Positions 17,658 through 26,250 of a stretch of DNA of 56,593 bases are shown here, in pieces (the stretch's first letter is position 1; every line of letters starts with the position of its first letter). The notes beneath the pieces were generated by a model that was not told the origin of the DNA, made no database searches, and saw only the letters and a list, made by a program, of their open reading frames with translations. Origin of the DNA: CANNDT01 sp945876205. GTDB taxonomy: Bacteria > Acidobacteriota > Vicinamibacteria > Vicinamibacterales > UBA2999. The position numbers and the translations under genes were made by a program. The DNA lies in NCBI GenBank assembly GCA_947503365.1, contig CANNDT010000019.1:1-56593 (forward strand), read 5' to 3'.

Positions 17658-20600
17658 TTAGAAATCGAATTGCACGCTCAGCTTCAGCAGCCGCGCACTG
17701 AGAATCTCCGTCGGCCGCATCCAGATGGCGAAGCTCTGATTGACGTTGATCAGCGCGTCGGTGTTCAACGCATTGTAAAGGTCAACGCTCACAACCGAGC
17801 GGCTTTTTCCGGCGCGCAGCACTTTCCCAAATCGCACGTCCAGCTCGTTGCGCCGGTCCACGAACCGGGAGTTTGGCGCCAGCAGTCCGACCGTCATATT
17901 CGCCGCGCCACCCGCGAGCGGCCGGCCGAGCGTCGAGCCGCTCGTCAGGTAGGCGTTGGTGGCGACGAATGCGGCGTTGATCTCGGCGCCAGGCGTGCTG
18001 CGGAACGTGCCCGCGAGTTGCACGTCAATCCGGGGAACGGTGTAGACGCCGTACATCTTCAGCTGCGTCTGCCACGGCGTCGCACGACGGCAATACTGGG
18101 CAGGCCGCCAATGGGCCGGGGTGGCGGCGGTCAGCGACGCCTGGGCGCCAGTCAGGTTGAGCATCTCGGGCAGCTTCGCCACAACCTCGCAGTTGTCTTC
18201 CAGCGTGCGCCCCGTGCTGGTGCCGCCCTGCAGCATCAGCCCGTTATTCAGCCGTGCGCTGACGTTGACGTCAACCCCGTCGAAGTGCTCGATCTGCTTA
18301 CCGAACTTGTCGGAGAGCGTGTTGTAGTTCTGCTGCTGACCAAATTTCGCGGGCGTCACGTCGTAGAGGCCGGTCAGCGTCTGGCCGCCACCGCCCGGCA
18401 GCCGCGGGTCGCTGGGAACGGTGAGCTGGAACGGCGTGAAGTCCGCTGGACCGACGGCCAGGTTGTCGGTCACCGTGAAGTTGCCCCAGAACCGCCGGAA
18501 GTAGCCAACGTCCACCGCCACGCGCGGCAGGATCTCATGCTGCACGCCCGCCGTGAGCTCCCAATTCGCCATCCGGTGGCCCCAGCCAGTCAGCAGATCG
18601 GGGTCGAAGAGTTCGGCCGCTCGCGTCGAACCGAACGTCGCGGGCGCCGTCGGACCGCATTCCCCATTGGCGACGGGATTGATCAGATCACAATCGGGCG
18701 CGAAGTTCCGGTTGCCATCCGTCCACGCCCGGGTCGCCGAATTCACCAGCGTATTGACCGGATTTGGCGCCGTCCCGAGCGCATTGAGGGTCTGACCGAG
18801 GAGGTACTTGTTGAACGTCGCCTTCACCGCGGTCTTGCCGTCGCCACGCACGTCGTACGACGCACCGGTGCGATACGTGAGGTCCTTCCACGCCAGGTTC
18901 TTACTCGCCGGGAAGGTGATGTTCCGGTTGGGCACGAGCGGCCCCGGCCCGACGTACTGCTCCGGAAAGCTGGTCCCGAAATAGTCGTACCGCAGCGCCA
19001 GCCCCAGCGTCAGCCGGTCAAGCGTCCATCGATCCTGGGCGAAGAGTCCCAGGTCGTTGTCTTCGTTGCTCTTGGCCGTGAACGGCGTCGCGTACAACGT
19101 CACCTGATTCGGCACGCCGTTATTGAACCGGTACTGATACGGCTGGAAGTTGTAGGTTTCCTGCTCGAGATACCCGTGCGTGCGGTTGAAGCCGACCTTG
19201 AAGTTGTGCGTGCCCGTGACGTACGACACCGCGGCGCGGTACGCCCAGTTCGGCACCAGCGTATTGTTGTAGCCGAGGGGGCTGGGGTTCACGCCGATAC
19301 CGCCCGCGCGGTAAATCAGGCCGGTGGATTGCTCCTGCACCGAAATCAGCAGAGGCAGTTGCGCCGCGGCCCTGGCGTCATCGAGCGAGCCCTTGCTCTG
19401 CAGCTCCATGTTGCCCCACCGCTCGAAGAAGTGGAGTCCCACCGCCTCGACAAGCAGCCGATTGGTCACGGGAGAGCTCCATTCGGCGTGCTCCTGCCGG
19501 AGGCGAGGGAAGCGCCGGTCGTGCGCGGCTTCGGGCGCCCGCGTCGCGCTGACGAAGTTCGGACACTGGCACCACTTGTCAGCCTTGTAGGTAGCGGCGA
19601 TCTTGTTACGCGGTGAGGCCTGCCAGGTGACGCGCACGCTGCTGTTCAACGACCGTCCCGCGTTGATCCCGCGCTGGCTCGTGTCCGGTTCGTACAGCCA
19701 TTGGGTCGGATCGAACGCGTTCTTGTTTTCAAAAATCGGCAGGTAGTTTTCCACGTGGTTGACGCGTGACGAGAACCAGAACCACACGCGGTCGCGGCGT
19801 ATCGGTCCGCCAAACGACTCGTTGAGATCCCAGTTCTGCTTGATCTCATTCGGCGTCGTCAGTCCCGCCGACCGGAGCTTGTCGGTGAAATTGCTGCCCT
19901 GCAGGCCACCGTTTGAAAAGGTGAAGAACCCCGAATTCGCCCAGGTGTTGCCGCCGTCGCGCGGGATGAAATTGATCCGCACACCGCCGGTCGAGAGCTC
20001 CGCGGAGAGCGCGGCGGAATCGACCGTGACCTCCTGGGCGGAGCCGACGTCGGGAATCTGGCCGCCCACGTTGCCCCCGGCCTGCAGCGTCATGATGTTG
20101 ATGCCGTTGAGGGTGACGCGCTGGTCGACCGCGCGGCTGCCGTGAATGGTGACGCTGCCGCCGGTCCCCTGCAGTTCCGAGCCGCCGACGTCGCTGCCGC
20201 CGCCCACGGTGCCGGGAATCATCCGGGCCAACGTGACGTAGTTCCGGGCGCTTGGCAGCGCGTCGATGAGGTCTGAACTCAGGACCTGCTCGCGCGTGAC
20301 CGTTTGCACGTCGACGGTCGGCGCGTCGCTGGTCACGGTGACCGTTTCCTCGAGCGACCCCACACGGAGGTCGGCGTCGATGCGTGCGGCGGACGACCCG
20401 GTCAGCTCGATCCCGTCGCGGGCGACCGTGGAAAACCCTGGCAGCGCAAACGTCACGCGATAGGCACCGGGCCGCAGGTTGATGATCTGGTACCTGCCGT
20501 TGCCATCGGTCACCGCGCTGCGGACCTTTTCAATCAGTGCCGGGCTGGACGCTTCCACCGTCACGCCCGGCAGCACGGCTCCCGACGTGTCCTTGACCAC

Positions 20601-20687
20601 GCCGGTGATTGACGCCTGGGCCAGCGCGAGGGCCGGCGTCATGAGTGTCCACGTGAGTACGACCAGGGCCCTGGTGATTCCTCGCAT
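17658..20687 (-). CDS. TonB-dependent receptor with N-terminal carboxypeptidase-regulatory domain (Oar-like)
   Basis: A 1009-residue outer-membrane protein. After a signal peptide (cleaved near ALAQA) comes a carboxypeptidase-regulatory-like beta-sandwich (GVVKDTSGAVLPGVTVEAS ... PGAYRVTFALPGF), then a plug domain (LPSARNYVTLARMIPG, VTLNGINI) and a long beta-barrel ending in the terminal aromatic LLKLSVQFDF. It should import a bulky substrate using TonB energy; the substrate is unknown but probably feeds the downstream MFS-amidohydrolase and metallo-hydrolase. AGGAG lies eight bases before the ATG at 20687, which fixes that start over the longer frame to 20798. Inverted repeats upstream (20741-20819) may control it. 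This receptor type is greatly expanded in Acidobacteriota and Bacteroidota. Confidence 0.93.
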   Translation of the reverse strand: MRGITRALVVLTWTLMTPALALAQASITGVVKDTSGAVLPGVTVEASSPALIEKVRSAVTDGNGRYQIINLRPGAYRVTFALPGFSTVARDGIELTGSSAARIDADLRVGSLEETVTVTSDAPTVDVQTVTREQVLSSDLIDALPSARNYVTLARMIPGTVGGGSDVGGSELQGTGGSVTIHGSRAVDQRVTLNGINIMTLQAGGNVGGQIPDVGSAQEVTVDSAALSAELSTGGVRINFIPRDGGNTWANSGFFTFSNGGLQGSNFTDKLRSAGLTTPNEIKQNWDLNESFGGPIRRDRVWFWFSSRVNHVENYLPIFENKNAFDPTQWLYEPDTSQRGINAGRSLNSSVRVTWQASPRNKIAATYKADKWCQCPNFVSATRAPEAAHDRRFPRLRQEHAEWSSPVTNRLLVEAVGLHFFERWGNMELQSKGSLDDARAAAQLPLLISVQEQSTGLIYRAGGIGVNPSPLGYNNTLVPNWAYRAAVSYVTGTHNFKVGFNRTHGYLEQETYNFQPYQYRFNNGVPNQVTLYATPFTAKSNEDNDLGLFAQDRWTLDRLTLGLALRYDYFGTSFPEQYVGPGPLVPNRNITFPASKNLAWKDLTYRTGASYDVRGDGKTAVKATFNKYLLGQTLNALGTAPNPVNTLVNSATRAWTDGNRNFAPDCDLINPVANGECGPTAPATFGSTRAAELFDPDLLTGWGHRMANWELTAGVQHEILPRVAVDVGYFRRFWGNFTVTDNLAVGPADFTPFQLTVPSDPRLPGGGGQTLTGLYDVTPAKFGQQQNYNTLSDKFGKQIEHFDGVDVNVSARLNNGLMLQGGTSTGRTLEDNCEVVAKLPEMLNLTGAQASLTAATPAHWRPAQYCRRATPWQTQLKMYGVYTVPRIDVQLAGTFRSTPGAEINAAFVATNAYLTSGSTLGRPLAGGAANMTVGLLAPNSRFVDRRNELDVRFGKVLRAGKSRSVVSVDLYNALNTDALINVNQSFAIWMRPTEILSARLLKLSVQFDF

Positions 20688-20740
20688 CGTGAAATCTCCT
20701 CTTGGCTGTGGCCTGTTGTAGACGGAGACGCGGGTTTCGT

Positions 20741-20819
20741 CTTGCAGGAATTCGACCGAAAAGAGCAGATTCCTGAGAGTGGTCAGGATTCCGGTCATCG
20801 ACGTACCGGTTTCTGCAAG
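20741..20819. promoter_or_regulatory. Nested inverted repeats upstream of the TonB-receptor gene
   Basis: CTTGCAGGAA at 20741-20750 pairs with TTTCTGCAAG at 20810-20819 with one mismatch. Inside, CAGGAAT (20745-20751) pairs with ATTCCTG (20769-20775), and a further CAGGATTCC half-site follows near 20784. Several copies of the same half-site in both orientations suggest binding sites for a regulator, perhaps the AraC protein encoded next door. No convincing -35/-10 pair was found. Confidence 0.4.
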
Positions 20820-20844
20820 CCCGCAGGCGAGGTTTCGCTATAAC

Positions 20845-21744
20845 TTACCCACCGCGCCGATAGGCAGCGGGCGAAATGCCGGCGTGACGGATCATCCAGT
20901 GCGACAGGTGGCTCTGGGAGGAAAAGCCCACGGCGAGCGCCACCTCGGCGATCGAGATCTCCGTCGTGCGCAACAATTCCTTGGCGCGCTCGATGCGGCG
21001 CGCGAGCACATATTGATGGGGCGATTGTCCAACAGCGGTCTTGAAGGCGCGCGCGAGGTACAACGGGCTCATCTCGACCTCCGCCGCCATCGCGTCGAGG
21101 CTCAAATTGTCTTCGAGGTTGGCTTCGATGAACTCGAGCAGCCGGCGGATGCGCTGCCGCGACACGGTCGGCACCTGCGGCACGCGGCCGGGACGCGACC
21201 GCGCCGAGTGGACGCGCGCCAGGTGCACGGCCATCATTTGCGCCACCGAGTCGATGTAGATGCCGTCGTGGCTGGTGCCGGTGCGCAAGGCGTCCACCAG
21301 CGCGATGGCGAGCTGCTCCAGCAGCGGATCGAAGATGCCGAAACGGGGCACAATTTCCGCCGACGAGGGGTCGCATCCGTACATCTCACCGACGGCCGCC
21401 TCGTACAGCGACCGGCGCAGGTAGACCTGCAGAATTTCGGGATGCCCGTTATGCTGCCATTCGGTCGTCGTCGCCGGCGGCGTCACGCAGATGTTGCGGG
21501 GACCAAGCAATGCCCGCTCAGCGGGAGCGCCTTCGATCTTGCGCGTCACCGTGGTCGGGTGGGTGAGGTGATAGATCATGAACGGGTGGTGAAGCGCAGG
21601 CTCGATGGCGTGCAGCGGCGCTTCGTCGAAGATCGCAGCGTGCAGCGATCGCCAGCCGACGTCCTCGCTGTTGGCGACGAGACGGTTCTCAGGCTTCAGG
21701 GCGCGGCCGTGCGTCTCGACGACGGTGAACGTGCGGCTGTCCAT
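20845..21744 (-). CDS. AraC-family transcriptional regulator
   Basis: About 299 residues. The N-terminal two thirds are an unassigned sensing domain. The C-terminal 100 residues hold the two AraC helix-turn-helix motifs: LSLDAMAAEVEMSPLYLARAF and the conserved second helix with ISIAEVALAVGFSSQSHLSHW, ending PAAYRRGG. It probably senses the catabolic substrate and controls the receptor gene downstream and the divergent cupin-hpaB operon. The start is uncertain. A consensus-like promoter at 21763-21791 puts the transcript start near 21756, leaving the GTG at 21753 almost leaderless or the ATG at 21744 with a short leader; an upstream TTG at 21777 would lie outside that transcript. I chose the ATG. 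Confidence 0.9.
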   Translation of the reverse strand: MDSRTFTVVETHGRALKPENRLVANSEDVGWRSLHAAIFDEAPLHAIEPALHHPFMIYHLTHPTTVTRKIEGAPAERALLGPRNICVTPPATTTEWQHNGHPEILQVYLRRSLYEAAVGEMYGCDPSSAEIVPRFGIFDPLLEQLAIALVDALRTGTSHDGIYIDSVAQMMAVHLARVHSARSRPGRVPQVPTVSRQRIRRLLEFIEANLEDNLSLDAMAAEVEMSPLYLARAFKTAVGQSPHQYVLARRIERAKELLRTTEISIAEVALAVGFSSQSHLSHWMIRHAGISPAAYRRGG

Positions 21745-21762
21745 GAGCGCCACGGAGGCATC

Positions 21763-21791
21763 CTTATACGCCTCCAACCGCCGAATAGCAA
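21763..21791 (-). promoter_or_regulatory. Promoter of the AraC-regulator gene
   Basis: On the minus strand TTGCTA (21786-21791) and TATAAG (21763-21768) are separated by exactly 17 bases. The -10 region lies inside an inverted repeat GGAGGC / GCCTCC (21754-21775), a possible autoregulatory operator. The divergent cupin gene begins only 33 bases away. Confidence 0.6.
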
Positions 21792-21823
21792 CCCGGCCGC
21801 AGCGAGGTGACCGCGGAGCAACG

Positions 21824-22690
21824 ATGCATTATTTCGGCAGGTTTTCGGAACAGGCGTTCGCTCCTCCACCCGTGTTTGCCCGGCACGGCGACGGCTACCG
21901 CCGCGCCTCGCTCGTTGACGACGCCACCGGCTCGGTGCACACGGGGTTGAGCATCGACGAGCTCGCTCCGGGCGGCACCGTGACGCCGCACGTGCATTCG
22001 TACGAGGAAAGCTTCTACGTGTTATCCGGCGAAGCCATCGTCGTCGTCGACAGCCGCGCGTACCGCGTCGCACCTGGTGATTTCGGCGCGATGAAGGTGG
22101 GCACCCCACATGGCTGGCGCGCCGCCGGCAGGACGCCGGTGCGATGGCTGCAGGTCGCCACACCGCAGCCGAAGCCGCCAGGCAAGGAACGCGATACTTT
22201 CTTCGTCAGGGACGCCACCGTGCCGGCCGACGCGCCTCCGCGCGACCCGACCGCGTCCGACGGAAGCCTGCTGGGTCACTTCGACGTCGGCCAGATTCCG
22301 CCCGGCGACGAAGGACGCCTGGTCGCCGGCGGCTTGAAGGGCGTGTTTCTCAAGTGGCTGATCGACGAGGCGTTCGGCGCCGTCCATCACCGCCTGCTGT
22401 TTATCGAGTACTTGCCCGGTGTGTCGATCGGACTCCACGACCACGGGTACGAAGAGGCATACTTCATCCTCAGCGGCGAGGTGGAGGCGACGATGGACGG
22501 CCGGCAGTACCGGGCACGCGCCGGCGACGTGCTCTGGACCGGCGTCGGCTGCGTCCACGCGTTTGCGAATACGGGTAATGAGCCGGTGCGATGGCTGGAG
22601 ACGTTCGCTCCACAGCCGCCCGCCGAAAACATGTTTCGGTTCATGGCCGAATGGGAACAACGTGCCAGAGAACTGGAGGGACCATCATGA
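21824..22690 (+). CDS. Bicupin protein, probable dioxygenase or ligand-handling enzyme
   Basis: A 288-residue protein with two cupin barrels. The first (about 35-115) has the metal-binding pattern PHVHSYEESFYVLSGE and a later His in GTPHGW. The second (about 185-275) has LHDHGYEEAYFILSGE and GCVHAF. Each cupin therefore keeps three His and a Glu, as in metal-dependent cupins such as quercetinase, gentisate dioxygenase or ureidoglycine aminohydrolase relatives. The frame extends upstream, but the ATG at 21824 follows directly after the promoter region and starts at MHYFGRF. The next gene, a HpaB-like hydroxylase, overlaps by four bases. Coupling to a hydroxylase suggests a role in ring modification or opening, but the substrate is unknown. 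Confidence 0.8.
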   Translation: MHYFGRFSEQAFAPPPVFARHGDGYRRASLVDDATGSVHTGLSIDELAPGGTVTPHVHSYEESFYVLSGEAIVVVDSRAYRVAPGDFGAMKVGTPHGWRAAGRTPVRWLQVATPQPKPPGKERDTFFVRDATVPADAPPRDPTASDGSLLGHFDVGQIPPGDEGRLVAGGLKGVFLKWLIDEAFGAVHHRLLFIEYLPGVSIGLHDHGYEEAYFILSGEVEATMDGRQYRARAGDVLWTGVGCVHAFANTGNEPVRWLETFAPQPPAENMFRFMAEWEQRARELEGPS

Positions 22691-24243
22691 CCGACAGCCG
22701 CCGCACCCGGCCGTTCACTGGCGCTGAATATCTGGAGAGCATCCGCGACGGACGCGAGATCTGGATTTACGGTGAGCGCGTCAAGGATGTCACCACCCAT
22801 CCGGCGTTCCGCAATACCGCTCGCATGATTGCGCGCATGTACGACGCGCTGCACGATCCGGCACGCAAGGACACGCTCACGATCGCCACCGACACGGGCA
22901 GCGGCGGATTCACGCATCGCTTCTATCGCGCGACCAGGACGTCGGAGGAGCTGGTCGGCGCGCGCGACGCGATTGCCGAGTGGGCGCGCGTCTCGTACGG
23001 CTGGATCGGCCGCAGCCCGGACTACAAGGCGGCGTTCCTCGCGACGCTCGGCGCTAACACCGCGTACTACGCACCGTACGACAAGAACGCCGCGGCTTGG
23101 TACAAGAAGGTCCAGGAAGAGGTCTCGTTCGTCAATCACGCCATCGTCAACCCGCCCGTCGACCGCGACAAGCCGCTCGACGAGGTCAAGGACGTGTACA
23201 TGCACGTCGAGCAAGAGACCGATGGCGGGCTGATCATCAGCGGCGCGAAGGTCGTCGCCACCACCTCGAGCCTCACCCATTACAACTTCATCGCCAATAA
23301 CGGCGCGCTGCCGATCAAGACCAAGCCGTTCGCCTTCGTCTGCATCGTCCCCACCGACGCGCCAGGCGTAAAGCTGTTTTGCCGCCCCTCCTACGAAATG
23401 ATGGCGGCAGTGATGGGCACGCCGTTCGACTACCCGCTGTCGAGCCGGATGGACGAAAACGATTCGATCCTGGTGTTCGACAAGGTGTTCGTGCCGTGGG
23501 AGAACGTCTTCGCCTACGGCGACATCGACAAGGTCAACAACTTCTTCCCGAAGTCGGGCTTCCTGCCACGCTTCATGTTCCAGGGGTGCACCCGGCTCGC
23601 CGTCAAGATGGACTTCCTGGCCGGACTCCTGTTGAAGGCGGTCGAGGCGACCGGCGTAAAGGATTTCCGCGGCGTGCAGGCGCAGGTCGGTGAGGTACTG
23701 GCGTGGCGGAATCTCTTCTGGGGCCTCACCGACGCGATGGCGCGCACGACGACCAAGTGGACCGACGGCTACGTGCTGCCGAATCTCGAATATGGCCTCG
23801 CCTACCGGGTGATGGCCAGCCTCGCCTACCCGAAGGTCAAGGAGATCATCGAGAACACGCTCGCCAGTGCGCTCATTTACCTGCCGTCGAGCGCGCTCGA
23901 CTTCAAGGTGCCCGAGCTCCGGCCGTACCTCGATCAATTCGTCCGGGGGTCGAACGGCTACACCGCCGAGCAACGCGTCAAGCTGATGAAGCTGCTGTGG
24001 GATGCGATCGGCACAGAATTCGGCGGCCGGCACGAGCTCTACGAGCGGAACTACTTCGGCAGCCACGAGAGCATCCGCTTCGAGACGCTCATGGTGGCAG
24101 ACCTGACCGGCGCGTCGGCGCGCTATAAAGGCTTTGCCGAGCAGTGCATGGCGGAATACGATCTCGACGGCTGGACCGTACCTGATCTCATCAATCCCGA
24201 TGATGTCAGCGCCATCATCAAGAAGCGGCAAAGCCTCGCGTGA
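22687..24243 (+). CDS. 4-Hydroxyphenylacetate 3-hydroxylase family (HpaB-like) monooxygenase
   Basis: A 518-residue protein matching the large component of two-component FADH2-dependent aromatic hydroxylases. Typical pieces are the N-terminal FTGAEYLESIRDGREIWIYGERV, HPAFRN, the middle VETDGGLIISGAKVVAT-like stretch, the FAFVCIVP region, and the C-terminal ELYERNYFGSHESIRFE. Such enzymes insert one oxygen next to a phenolic hydroxyl using reduced flavin from a partner reductase. That partner is encoded two bases downstream. The start overlaps the cupin stop (ATGA). HpaB proper acts on 4-hydroxyphenylacetate, but this family also includes other phenol, pyrrole and chlorophenol hydroxylases, so I give no specific substrate. 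Confidence 0.92.
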   Translation: MTDSRRTRPFTGAEYLESIRDGREIWIYGERVKDVTTHPAFRNTARMIARMYDALHDPARKDTLTIATDTGSGGFTHRFYRATRTSEELVGARDAIAEWARVSYGWIGRSPDYKAAFLATLGANTAYYAPYDKNAAAWYKKVQEEVSFVNHAIVNPPVDRDKPLDEVKDVYMHVEQETDGGLIISGAKVVATTSSLTHYNFIANNGALPIKTKPFAFVCIVPTDAPGVKLFCRPSYEMMAAVMGTPFDYPLSSRMDENDSILVFDKVFVPWENVFAYGDIDKVNNFFPKSGFLPRFMFQGCTRLAVKMDFLAGLLLKAVEATGVKDFRGVQAQVGEVLAWRNLFWGLTDAMARTTTKWTDGYVLPNLEYGLAYRVMASLAYPKVKEIIENTLASALIYLPSSALDFKVPELRPYLDQFVRGSNGYTAEQRVKLMKLLWDAIGTEFGGRHELYERNYFGSHESIRFETLMVADLTGASARYKGFAEQCMAEYDLDGWTVPDLINPDDVSAIIKKRQSLA

Positions 24244-24244
24244 G

Positions 24245-24748
24245 ATGGACAGCCGCGCATTCCGGCACACCGTTGGACAGTTCGCTACCGGCGTAACCAT
24301 CGTCGCCACTGAAATCGACGGAACGATCCGGGCGATGACGGCCAATTCCTTTACCGGCCTGTCGCTCGACCCGCCGCTGGTCTTGTTCTGCATCGGCAAG
24401 CACACGAAGATGGGCCAGGCGATGCAGGAGGCCACCGGCTTCTCGGTCAACATCCTGCGGCAAGAGCAGCAGGACCTCTCCACCTACTTTGCCGGTGGCT
24501 GGACCCATCCGGCGCCGCCGCCGTTTTGTTTCGTGAGTTGGGAGGGCGGGCCTCGCCTCGAAGGAGCGGCCTCGTCAATCGGCTGCGCGGTCGAGAGCGT
24601 CCTCGAGGGGGGCGATCACTGGATCGTCATCGGCCGGGTACTCGCGCTGCATCGACTCGCGTGCGCCACCCCGCTCATCTTCTTTGGCGGGCGGTATGCG
24701 ATGCTCGGCGCGACCTTCGAAGCCGAGATTCTCGTCTCCGGCTTCTAA
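24245..24748 (+). CDS. Flavin reductase domain protein (HpaC-like)
   Basis: A 167-residue flavin reductase of the split-barrel type, the likely source of FADH2 for the HpaB-like hydroxylase encoded immediately upstream. The signature FRHTVGQFATGVTIV, the flavin-binding MTANSFTGLSLDPPLVLFCI, FSVNIL and the late GGRYAMLG are characteristic. The gene begins one base after the hydroxylase stop. Its TAA overlaps the convergent scpB stop by four bases, leaving no room for a terminator between the operons. Confidence 0.93.
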   Translation: MDSRAFRHTVGQFATGVTIVATEIDGTIRAMTANSFTGLSLDPPLVLFCIGKHTKMGQAMQEATGFSVNILRQEQQDLSTYFAGGWTHPAPPPFCFVSWEGGPRLEGAASSIGCAVESVLEGGDHWIVIGRVLALHRLACATPLIFFGGRYAMLGATFEAEILVSGF

Positions 24749-25440
24749 CTCGCCGGCTCGGCGTCCTCATCGAGCGGCAGGATGTCTTCGCGCGGCGACT
24801 GCTCGACGAGCCCCGCCGGCGGATCGAAGCCGAGCGCCTCGGCCATGTCCTCGACCTTGGGCAGGTCGTTCAAATCGTTCAACCCGAACCGGATCAGGAA
24901 CTCTTTCGTCGTCGAATAGAGAAACGGACGGCCGACGACGTTCTTGCGGCCGACGATTTTGATCAGGTGGCGTTCGAGCAGGGTCGAGAGCACGCCGGAC
25001 GTGTTGACGCCGCGGATCTCGCCGATCTCCAGCGCGGTGATCGGCTGCTTGTAGGCGATGACCGCGAGCGTCTCGAGCCCCGCGACGGTGAGCTTCGAGG
25101 TGGAGGCCTCGTGAAAGAGACGCCTCACCCACTCGTGCAGCTCAGGACGCGTGACGATCTGATAACCACCCGCCACGTCCACGAACTGCAGCCCTGGCCT
25201 GTTCTCGTAGTCGGCCTTGAGCGCCGCGACGGCGGCGCTGACGTCCTCTTTCGGCTCGTCGGCGAGCAGCTTGAACAGCAGACGCGGCGTGATCGGCTCG
25301 GGCGACGCGAAGATCAGCGCCTCGACGATCGCCTTCAGTTCGGCGGAGGGGCCTGGGCTCTGGGCTTCGGGCTCCGGGCTCTGGGCGCTCGGCTCCGGGC
25401 TTTCGACGTTGGGAGTCGGCGCGTGGGAATTGTCGTCCAT
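24745..25440 (-). CDS. scpB: Segregation and condensation protein B
   Basis: A 231-residue ScpB, a winged-helix partner of ScpA and SMC in chromosome condensation. The core (about 35-200) contains AIVEALIFASPEPIT, LETLAVIAYKQPIT, EIGEIRGVN and GRPFLYSTTKEFL. Residues 14-34 are not part of the usual fold: they are Ser-Pro-Glu/Ala-Gln repeats encoded by a hexamer DNA repeat at 25349-25409. The C-terminal tail is acidic. The start lies one base after the scpA stop, as expected for the conserved scpA-scpB pair. Confidence 0.95.
   Translation of the reverse strand: MDDNSHAPTPNVESPEPSAQSPEPEAQSPGPSAELKAIVEALIFASPEPITPRLLFKLLADEPKEDVSAAVAALKADYENRPGLQFVDVAGGYQIVTRPELHEWVRRLFHEASTSKLTVAGLETLAVIAYKQPITALEIGEIRGVNTSGVLSTLLERHLIKIVGRKNVVGRPFLYSTTKEFLIRFGLNDLNDLPKVEDMAEALGFDPPAGLVEQSPREDILPLDEDAEPAS
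25349..25409. repeat. GGGCTC-type hexamer repeat inside the scpB 5' coding region
   Basis: About ten imperfect copies of the six-base unit GGGCTC/GGGCTT/GGGCTG (plus-strand reading) lie at 25349-25409. They encode the Ser-Pro-rich N-terminal tail of ScpB, which is absent from the conserved fold. Unlike the intergenic elements, no complementary arm is present. Confidence 0.7.
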
Positions 25441-25441
25441 C

Positions 25442-26239
25442 TCAGTTTTCCGAATCTCCGATAGGGTGCGGCGCGTCGGTGGGACGCGCGCGCTTGTAGA
25501 CGCGGATCGGACCGAAGCCGCCCGCCTGGAACACGCGAATCTGCTTCAGCCGGATCATCTCGAGCAGCGCCAGGAACGTCACGATCATGAACGGCCGCGA
25601 GCCGTCGCCGTCGCTGAACAGGTCCTCGAAGCCGCACGCCTCGGTCTCGGACAACCGCGCCAGCAACTGGTGGATGCGATCCTCGATCGACATCTGCTCC
25701 GGCGGCAGCACCATCCGCGGACGACGATTGGCGCGCTCGAGCACGCCGCGAAACGCCGCCAGCAGGCTGAAGAGATCGACTTCGAGCTCGGGTTCGTAGT
25801 CATCACCCGCGGCATCGGCCACGCGCGTGTCCGGCCGCATGTACTGGGCGCCGCGCAGCGTCTCGCGCTCGTGCAGGAGCTCGGCCGCCGCCTTGTATTT
25901 CTGATGCTCGAGCAGACGACGAACGAGTGCCTCGCGCGGATCCTCGTCGGAGCCGCCGTCTTCCTCGGCGGTCGGCGGACGCGGCAGCAGGGTGCGCGAC
26001 TTGAGGTGAATGAGCGTCGCCGCCATCACCAGAAACTCCCCCGCGACGTCGAGGTTGAGCTCCTGCATCAGCTCGATGTAGCCGAGGTACTGCTCCGTGA
26101 TGAGCGAGATGGGAATGTCGTAGATGTTCACCTCATGCTTGCGAATGAGATGAATCAGCAGATCGAGCGGTCCTTCAAAAGACTCGAGCTTGACCTTGTA
26201 GGCGTCGGGCGACGATTCGAAATCCTGGTGTTCGGTCAC
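25442..26239 (-). CDS. scpA: Segregation and condensation protein A
   Basis: A 265-residue ScpA, the kleisin subunit that bridges SMC heads. The N-terminal FEGPLDLLIHLIRKHEVNIYDIPI signature, the central DVAGEFLVMAATLIHLKSRTLLP and a C-terminal winged-helix segment (VTFLALLEMIRLKQIRVFQ) are in the standard order. Length is normal. The start is a GTG at 26239 with no clear Shine-Dalgarno sequence; it lies 11 bases from the repeat hairpin at 26251-26411. Together with trpS upstream and scpB downstream it forms a conserved minus-strand gene set. Confidence 0.95.
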   Translation of the reverse strand: MTEHQDFESSPDAYKVKLESFEGPLDLLIHLIRKHEVNIYDIPISLITEQYLGYIELMQELNLDVAGEFLVMAATLIHLKSRTLLPRPPTAEEDGGSDEDPREALVRRLLEHQKYKAAAELLHERETLRGAQYMRPDTRVADAAGDDYEPELEVDLFSLLAAFRGVLERANRRPRMVLPPEQMSIEDRIHQLLARLSETEACGFEDLFSDGDGSRPFMIVTFLALLEMIRLKQIRVFQAGGFGPIRVYKRARPTDAPHPIGDSEN

Positions 26240-26250
26240 GATACTCTCGA

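Noticed and set aside
17670..19616. A 648-residue plus-strand frame
   Set aside because: It is antisense to the TonB-receptor barrel and rich in Arg/His, a typical shadow frame.
22387..24483. A 698-residue minus-strand frame
   Set aside because: It lies opposite the cupin and HpaB-like genes, which have strong family motifs. Its product has no recognisable features.
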